From Acetobacteraceae bacterium (GTDB lineage Bacteria > Pseudomonadota > Alphaproteobacteria > Acetobacterales > Acetobacteraceae), in assembly GCA_027306955.1 (NCBI GenBank), contig DAHUXX010000287.1, positions 1 to 11,376 on the forward strand: a stretch of DNA of 11,376 nucleotides, read 5' to 3'. Position numbers and translations under genes: made by a program. The notes under the pieces were generated by a model that saw nothing but the letters and a program-made list of their open reading frames with translations, was not told the DNA's origin and searched no databases. Shown one piece after another: positions 7,391-11,376 of the stretch. The stretch's first letter is position 1, and each line of letters starts with the position of its first letter.

Positions 7391-8479
7391 ATGAACCGGC
7401 CAATCCTGCGCGCCATCGGGCTCATGAGCGGCACGTCGCTGGACGGCGTGGACGCCGCCTGGATCGAGACGGACGGGACGCGGGTCGCGCGCACCGGCGG
7501 CGCCGTCACGCTGCCCTACGATCCCGCCCTGCGCGCCAGCCTGCGCCGCCTGCTCGACCGTGCGGTCGCGGGCCTCGCCGCGGACGACCCCGAGCTGCGT
7601 GATGCCACAACGGCGCTCACCCTGCGCCACGTGGCGGCGGTGCGCGCCGTGCGCGAGCCCGCGGACATCATCGGCTTCCACGGCCAGACCATCCTGCACC
7701 AGCCGCGACGCCGCAGGACCTGGCAGATCGGCGACGCGGCCCTGCTGGCGCGCGAGACCGGCGTGCCCGTCGCCTGCGATTTCCGCCTCGCGGACGTGGC
7801 GGCGGGGGGCGAGGGGGCGCCGCTCGCGCCGGTCTACCACCAGGCCCTCGCGCATGGCCTGGCGCGCCCGCTCGCCGTGCTCAATCTCGGTGGCGTCGGC
7901 AACGTGACCTATCTCGGCGACGGGGACGAGCTGCTCGCCTTCGACACCGGCCCCGGCAACGGCCCGCTCGACGACTGGGTCGCGAGCCGCACCGGCGCCG
8001 CGTTCGACGCGGGGGGACGCGTCGCCAGCGCCGGGCGCGCGGACGCGGCGGTGCTGGCGCGGCTGATGGCGGACCCGTATTTCGCCCGCCCCGCGCCGAA
8101 ATCGCTCGACCGGCTGGACTTCGCCGCCCGGCTCGCGGCGAGCGGGCTTGCCTCGCTTGGCACCGAGGACGGCGCCGCCACGCTGGTCGCCTTCACCGCC
8201 GCCTCGGTCGAAGCGTCGCTGGCGCACCTGCCAGGCCGCCCGCGCCGCTGGCTTGTCACCGGCGGCGGCAGGCACAACCCGGCGATCATGGCCGCCCACG
8301 CCGCGCGCCTCGGCGAGGTGGCCCCGGTCGAGGCCGTGGGCTGGGATGGCGACGCGCTGGAGGCGCAGTGCTTCGGCCTGCTCGCGGTGCGGGTACGCGC
8401 CGGGCTGCCGCTCACCTTTCCCGGCACCACGGGGGTCGGCGCGCCGCTCGCCGGCGGGCGCATCGTCGAGCCGCGCTGA
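7391..8479 (+). CDS. anmK: Anhydro-N-acetylmuramic acid kinase
   Basis: The 362-residue kinase phosphorylates and opens 1,6-anhydro-MurNAc released during cell-wall turnover, giving MurNAc-6-phosphate for recycling. It belongs to the ASKHA superfamily. The signature IGLMSGTSLDGVDAAWIE (9-26), GFHGQT in the first lobe, CDFRLADVAAGGEGAPLAP, LNLGGVGN, DTGPGN and the nucleotide-binding VTGGGRHNPAI in the second lobe are all visible. Length agrees with the family. ATG 7391 is preferred over the internal Met12 because the first strand of the kinase fold begins upstream of Met12; no clear Shine-Dalgarno is present. It diverges from tyrS. The neighbouring pgeF product has also been linked to peptidoglycan, but the two are not in one operon. 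Confidence 0.96.
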   Translation: MNRPILRAIGLMSGTSLDGVDAAWIETDGTRVARTGGAVTLPYDPALRASLRRLLDRAVAGLAADDPELRDATTALTLRHVAAVRAVREPADIIGFHGQTILHQPRRRRTWQIGDAALLARETGVPVACDFRLADVAAGGEGAPLAPVYHQALAHGLARPLAVLNLGGVGNVTYLGDGDELLAFDTGPGNGPLDDWVASRTGAAFDAGGRVASAGRADAAVLARLMADPYFARPAPKSLDRLDFAARLAASGLASLGTEDGAATLVAFTAASVEASLAHLPGRPRRWLVTGGGRHNPAIMAAHAARLGEVAPVEAVGWDGDALEAQCFGLLAVRVRAGLPLTFPGTTGVGAPLAGGRIVEPR

Positions 8480-8551
8480 GGCCGGGCGCCGCGCGGCATG
8501 GACAAGCGGGCGCGATGGCGCGGACAATCGGGGCCGTCACCGGGAGGGACC

Positions 8552-9049
8552 ATGAACGCCGAGGAACTTCGCGCCCTGCAGGCGCCACTCAAGCAGCGCT
8601 ACCGCGAGGACGCCGCCGCCGCGCGCATCGTCTCGCGCGCGGTCGCGGTGCTCGACCAGGCCAACGTCGCGGCGCGCATCGAGGGGCGGGAGGGCTCGGT
8701 CGTCGCCGGGCTGCACCCGGCCGCCGGCGGCGACGGCTCGCTCGCCTGCTCGGCCGACATGCTGCTCGAGGCGCTGGTGGGCTGCGCGGGCGTGACGTTC
8801 TGCGCCGTCGCGACCGCCTCCGGCGTCACCATCCGCTCTGGCCGCGTGATCGCCGAGGGCGTGTGGGACGCGCGCGGCACGCTGGGCGTGGACCGCGCCG
8901 TGCCGGTGGCGGCGACGGACGTCTCGGTGCGCTTCGAGATCGACTGCGACGCGCCGCCGGAGAAGCTCGTGCGCATGGTCGAGACCGCCGAGCGCTACTG
9001 CGTGGTGCTGCAGACGCTGCGCACGCCCCCGCGCGTCAGCATCGGCTGA
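8552..9049 (+). CDS. OsmC/Ohr family protein
   Basis: The 165-residue product fits the OsmC family, whose characterised members are thiol peroxidases that use two cysteines to reduce organic hydroperoxides. The first cysteine lies in the helix LLEALVGCAGVTFC (Cys78, with an extra Cys84) and the second in ETAERYCVVLQTL (Cys150). The N-terminal 30 or so residues, with LKQRYRED, extend ahead of the usual beta-sheet start. OsmC-like proteins of unknown substrate are common, so peroxidase activity is probable but not certain. ATG 8552 is chosen for the strong GGGAGG at 8542-8547; an upstream in-frame ATG at 8498 lacks such a site. It lies 72 bp after anmK, probably in the same transcript, and ends in a strong terminator. 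Confidence 0.85.
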   Translation: MNAEELRALQAPLKQRYREDAAAARIVSRAVAVLDQANVAARIEGREGSVVAGLHPAAGGDGSLACSADMLLEALVGCAGVTFCAVATASGVTIRSGRVIAEGVWDARGTLGVDRAVPVAATDVSVRFEIDCDAPPEKLVRMVETAERYCVVLQTLRTPPRVSIG

Positions 9050-9057
9050 AGGGCAGG

Positions 9058-9092
9058 AAAAAGCCGCGGCCCTCGCGGCGCCGCGGCTTTTT
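9058..9092. terminator. Strong bidirectional intrinsic terminator
   Basis: The arms 9058-9070 (AAAAAGCCGCGGC) and 9080-9092 (GCCGCGGCTTTTT) are perfect complements around a 9-nt loop. The 8-bp GC core is followed by T5 on the plus strand and, through the A5 tract, by T5 on the minus strand. It starts nine bases after the OsmC stop and lies 20 bases beyond the minus-strand hydrolase stop, so it can end both convergent transcripts. Confidence 0.93.
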
Positions 9093-9112
9093 CGGGTGCC
9101 CGGGCGGCAGGC

Positions 9113-9778
9113 TCAGTCGGCGGCGAGCGCCATGTTGCGCCGCGCCATCGTCTTCCTGACGTAGTCCTCGATGCCTTCCGCGATCTGCTCGGCGTGGTTG
9201 GCGAAGACGTGGTCCGCGCCCGCGAAGATCCGGTAATCGACCGAAACGTTCTTCTGAGTGTTGAGCTTGTCCACCAGCTTGCGCACGGAGATTTCCGGCA
9301 CCAGCTCGTCGGCGTCGCCATGGATCATCAGCCCGCCGCAGGGGCAGGGGGCGAGGAAGCCGAAATCGTAGTGGCTGGCGGGCGGTGCCACGCTGATCCA
9401 GCCGGAGATTTCCGGCCGGCGCATCAGCAGCTGCATGCCGACGAAGGCGCCGAACGAATAGCCGGCGATCCACAGCCCGCCATGGCTCGGGTTCACCGCC
9501 TGCATCCAGTCGAGCGCCGCCGCCGCGTCCGAGATCTCGCCGAAGCCGCCGTCGTAGCGGCCCTGGCTGCGCCCGACGCCGCGGAAATTGAAGCGCATCA
9601 CCGAGAAGCCCAGCTTCTGGAAGGACTGGTACATCGTGTAGGTGATGCGGTTGTTCATGGTCCCGCCGTGCAGCGGGTGCGGGTGCAGGATCAGCGCCAG
9701 CGGGGCACCCCGGTCCTTGGCATGATGGTAACGGCCTTCGAGCCGGCCATCGGGGCCGGCGAACAGAACCTCAGGCAT
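9113..9778 (-). CDS. Alpha/beta hydrolase (dienelactone-hydrolase-like, COG2945 type)
   Basis: The 221-residue product has an alpha/beta-hydrolase triad in the right order: Ser108 in the nucleophile elbow GYSFG, Asp157 in HGDADELVP and His190 in GADHVF. The N-terminal LILHPHPLHGGTMNN (29-43) and FRGVGRSQG (65-73) are typical of the short hydrolase group found across alphaproteobacteria. The substrate is unknown; there is no signal peptide, so it acts in the cytosol. ATG 9776-9778 is chosen because MPEVLFAGPDGRLEGRYHH matches the usual family start; the open frame upstream to 9937 is low-complexity and unlike it. A weak AAGGGA sits 11 bases upstream. I recall relatives lying beside cysteine desulfurase/SUF genes in other alphaproteobacteria. 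Here it diverges from cysE and the desulfurase. Confidence 0.9.
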   Translation of the reverse strand: MPEVLFAGPDGRLEGRYHHAKDRGAPLALILHPHPLHGGTMNNRITYTMYQSFQKLGFSVMRFNFRGVGRSQGRYDGGFGEISDAAAALDWMQAVNPSHGGLWIAGYSFGAFVGMQLLMRRPEISGWISVAPPASHYDFGFLAPCPCGGLMIHGDADELVPEISVRKLVDKLNTQKNVSVDYRIFAGADHVFANHAEQIAEGIEDYVRKTMARRNMALAAD

Positions 9779-9795
9779 GGAGTGGCAAATCCCTT

Positions 9796-9897
9796 CTACC
9801 CGAACGGGCGAGCCCCGTCCGACCACGCGTTGTAAATCTCGTCCCCCAAGGCGCCGTTGCGCGGCGCCGACCGACCTCTCCGGCCGCCGTCCTCCAT
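9796..9897 (-). CDS. Possible small ORF (33 codons) just upstream of the hydrolase
   Basis: Read on the minus strand, ATG 9895-9897 to TAG 9796-9798 encodes a 33-residue peptide ending GALGDEIYNAWSDGARPFG. By hand count 28 of 32 codons after the Met end in G or C, while second positions are less GC-rich (21 of 32), the pattern real genes show here. An AGGGGG sits about 11 bases upstream. It ends 17 bases before the hydrolase start and could form a leader with it. Against it: short length, a low-complexity N-terminus, an upstream frame open to 10059, and no family I recognise. Confidence 0.3.
   Translation of the reverse strand: MEDGGRRGRSAPRNGALGDEIYNAWSDGARPFG
9850..9868. other. Perfect 7-bp GC inverted repeat in the divergent spacer
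   Basis: GGCGCCG (9850-9856) and CGGCGCC (9862-9868) flank a 5-nt loop. The stem lies in the presumed 5' leader of the minus-strand hydrolase, inside the candidate small ORF. A second, 5-bp stem (ACGGG 9804-9808 with CCCGT 9814-9818) is nearby. These could be leader structures or chance in GC-rich DNA. Confidence 0.3.
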
Positions 9898-10080
9898 AAC
9901 GGCCGCCGCCCCCTTTTTCGCCCTGCCGACCCGCCATTCGGCGTTCTGACGGCGGTCTCGTAACCGGCCCGGCCGCGCCCTATATCCCGCCGCAGTGGCG
10001 CCACGGGCCCGGCCCCGGACCGTCCTGATTACTATAGGGTGTCCGACGCGAGGATGCACAGGAAATGTCGCATAGGTTTC

Positions 10081-10749
10081 ATGTCATTGCGTGAGTCCAT
10101 CCGCGCCTACCAGGAGCGCGACCCCGCGGCGCGCTCGGCCGCCAGCATCGTGTTCTGCTACCCAGGGTTGCATGCCGTGCTGTGGCATCGCCTGGCCAAC
10201 GCGCTCTGGCGCCGCGGGTTCCCGTTTGCTGGTCGCTGCGTATCCCACCTGTCGAGATTCCTCACCGGAATCGAGATCCACCCCGCCGCCACGATCGGCC
10301 GCCGGCTGGTCATCGACCACGGCATGGGCGTGGTCATCGGCGAGACCGCGGAAATCGGCGATGACTGCCATCTCTACCACCAGGTGACGCTCGGCGGCAC
10401 GTCGTCCTCCCACGGCAAGCGCCACCCGACTCTGGGCAACCGCGTCATCGTCGGCGCGGGGGCCAAGATTCTCGGCGCCATCACCGTTGGCGACAACGCC
10501 CGCGTCGGCGCCAATGCCGTGGTGCTGGAGTCGGTGCCTGCGGATACCACCGTGGTCGGCATCCCGGCCCGCCCGGTGGAGCGCAAGCCGGTGCAGGCGC
10601 GGCCGGAGCCATGCTTCGACGCCTATGGCACGCCGGCGGAGGGGGTTCTCGACCCCGTCGAGTCGGAGATCGGGCGGCTGCGCGCGGAACTCGCGGAACT
10701 GGAGATCCGCTTCGCGCGGCTGGCGGGGCGGGAGCCGGTTGGCAAATAG
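10081..10749 (+). CDS. cysE: Serine O-acetyltransferase (EpsC/CysE type)
   Basis: The 222-residue enzyme acetylates L-serine with acetyl-CoA to give O-acetylserine, the carbon skeleton for cysteine. A short helical N-terminus (YPGLHAVLWHRLANALW, 27-43) precedes a left-handed beta-helix of hexapeptide repeats. GIEIHPAATIGRRLVIDHGMGVVIGETA (63-90) contains the catalytic Asp79-His80, and YHQVTLGGT (99-107) and GKRHPTLGN (112-120, His115) complete the active site. GIPARPV closes the helix. It lacks the long N-terminal domain of E. coli CysE, hence EpsC type. The C-terminus adds a tail of about 55 residues with a likely coiled coil (about 190-214) and ends EPVGK, without the terminal Ile that docks CysK in E. 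coli. ATG 10081 matches relatives best; GTG 10039 or ATG 10054 are possible alternatives. It overlaps the next gene by 11 bases. Confidence 0.93.
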   Translation: MSLRESIRAYQERDPAARSAASIVFCYPGLHAVLWHRLANALWRRGFPFAGRCVSHLSRFLTGIEIHPAATIGRRLVIDHGMGVVIGETAEIGDDCHLYHQVTLGGTSSSHGKRHPTLGNRVIVGAGAKILGAITVGDNARVGANAVVLESVPADTTVVGIPARPVERKPVQARPEPCFDAYGTPAEGVLDPVESEIGRLRAELAELEIRFARLAGREPVGK

Positions 10750-11376
10750 GGTCTATCTCGACGCCAACGCCTCCGAGAAGCTGCGCCCCGAGGCCCGCGC
10801 GGCTCTGCTCGCGGCGCTGGCGGCGGAGGCCAACCCGGCCTCGGTGCACGCCGCCGGCCGCGCCGCGCGCGCGATCCTGGAGGGCGCGCGCGACTCGCTT
10901 GCCCGGCGGTTCGGCGCGCATCCCTCCCGCGTGGTGTTCACCGCGGGCGGGGCGGAGGCCAACGCGCTCGCCATCCATGCGCTCGGCGCGGATCGGCGGC
11001 TGATCGCCTCCGCGATCGAGCACGATTCCGTCCTGGCCGCGGCCCCCGGCGCCGCGCTGCTGGCGGTGGACGCGGACGGCGTGGCGCGGCTCGACGCGCT
11101 GCCCGCGCTGCTCGCGGAAGGGCCGGCGCTGGTCTGCCTGATGGCCGCCAACAACGAGACCGGCGCCATCCAGCCCCTGGCCGAGGCCGCCGCGATCTGC
11201 CGCGCCCACGGCGCCCTGCTGCACGTGGACGCAATCCAGGCGGCGGGGCGCATGCCCCTCGACCTCGCTTCCGTCGGCGCCGACAGTCTTTCCCTCTCCG
11301 GCCACAAGCTCGGCGGCCCGCTTGGCGCCGGCGCGCTGCTGTTCGCGGCCGACCCGCCGGTGCGCCCGCTCATCCC
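10739..11376 (+). CDS. Cysteine desulfurase (NifS/IscS-like), N-terminal 212 residues; truncated by window edge
   Basis: This PLP-dependent class V aminotransferase-fold enzyme takes sulfur from cysteine as a persulfide, usually for Fe-S clusters or thio-tRNA. Present are VYLDANAS (5-12), NPASVHAAGRAAR (32-44), VFTAGGAEANALAI (66-79), the ring-stacking His95 (AIEHDSV), AANNETGAIQPL (136-147), HVDAIQAAG with Asp164 and Gln167, and SLSGHKLGGP with the PLP Lys190. The persulfide cysteine lies beyond the window. TTG 10739 is the only sensible start near the first strand, with GGGAG at 10730-10734; it overlaps the cysE stop. The first motif (DANASEKL rather than DNAATTP) and Ala in place of the Thr usual in SG(A/G)TE mark a divergent branch. 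Whether it serves SUF or another acceptor depends on genes to the right. Confidence 0.93.
   Translation, partial: MANRVYLDANASEKLRPEARAALLAALAAEANPASVHAAGRAARAILEGARDSLARRFGAHPSRVVFTAGGAEANALAIHALGADRRLIASAIEHDSVLAAAPGAALLAVDADGVARLDALPALLAEGPALVCLMAANNETGAIQPLAEAAAICRAHGALLHVDAIQAAGRMPLDLASVGADSLSLSGHKLGGPLGAGALLFAADPPVRPLI

Larger units (their letters stand above)
9779..10080. promoter_or_regulatory. 302-bp divergent spacer between the hydrolase and cysE; candidate promoter region
   Basis: This is the longest stretch without a confident gene. Two AT-rich islets stand out from otherwise GC-rich DNA: CTATAT at 9980-9985, and TTACTATAGGG at 10029-10039. The second reads TATAGT on the minus strand, close to the sigma70 -10 consensus and suitable for the hydrolase, and TACTAT on the plus strand for cysE. 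No convincing -35 box is found at 16-18 bp from either, so these are suggestions only. A T5 run at 9915-9919 does not follow a good hairpin. I see no clear IscR/RirA-type palindrome. Confidence 0.35.

Noticed and set aside
7351..7509. N-terminal extension of tyrS to an upstream ATG (467 residues)
   Set aside because: The extension is antisense to anmK, unlike any TyrRS N-terminus, and the ATG at 7350 has a good Shine-Dalgarno.
6197..8527. 776-codon minus-strand open frame across tyrS, anmK and into osmC
   Set aside because: It is antisense or out of frame to two textbook genes, its translation is low-complexity Arg/Gly/Ala-rich, and no family motif appears. High GC removes stop codons from shadow frames.
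8498..8551. Earlier in-frame ATG for the OsmC-family gene
   Set aside because: The extra 18 residues (MDKRARWRGQSGPSPGGT) lack homology signals, while ATG 8552 has GGGAGG directly ahead.
9898..9925. T5 run at 9915-9919 after GC-rich DNA as a plus-strand terminator
   Set aside because: No plus-strand gene precedes it, and the bases before it form only a 5-bp stem that does not abut the T run.

Overview
The window looks like chromosomal DNA from a high-GC alphaproteobacterium. By protein resemblance and gene order an Acetobacteraceae/Rhodospirillales member is likely, but this is inference. GC-ending codons dominate every real gene. I see no tRNA or rRNA gene, CRISPR array, insertion sequence, phage gene or origin, so this is core genome rather than an island.

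Region 1 (1-3864, +) is a tightly packed run: the 3' end of hldD (LPS heptose epimerase), lgt (lipoprotein diacylglyceryl transferase), a MidA/NDUFAF7-type methyltransferase, pgeF (YfiH/laccase-domain protein), then an unrecognised lipoprotein gene. Junctions are a direct abutment at 408/409, TGATG at 1222-1226, ATGA at 2189-2192 and a 16-nt overlap at 2938-2953, which suggests one translationally coupled operon. The lipoprotein gene is cut by an in-frame TAG at 3253-3255 that lies inside one copy of a 21-bp tandem duplication. The same gene carries a second, exact 15-bp tandem duplication in its signal peptide.

Region 2 (3961-6091, +) holds prs (PRPP synthetase), a beta-class-like glutathione S-transferase and a GTG-started histidine phosphatase. 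It converges on tyrS (minus strand, 6106-7350) across 14 bp.

Region 3 (7391-9092, +) holds anmK (anhydro-MurNAc kinase), divergent from tyrS across 40 bp, and an OsmC/Ohr-family protein. It ends in a perfect intrinsic terminator whose flanking A and T tracts let it serve both strands. A minus-strand alpha/beta hydrolase (9113-9778) converges on it.

Region 4 (10081-11376, +) follows a 302-bp divergent spacer that may hold promoters and a small ORF. It contains cysE (serine O-acetyltransferase) overlapping by 11 nt the start of a cysteine desulfurase that runs off the end. An anmK/tyrS/hydrolase/cysteine-desulfurase neighbourhood is what I recall beside SUF iron-sulfur genes in alphaproteobacteria, so a suf/isc cluster probably continues to the right.

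I found no convincing undescribed system. The best leads are the broken, duplication-bearing lipoprotein gene, the overlapping cysteine-making/cysteine-using gene pair, and a possible 33-codon ORF upstream of the hydrolase.
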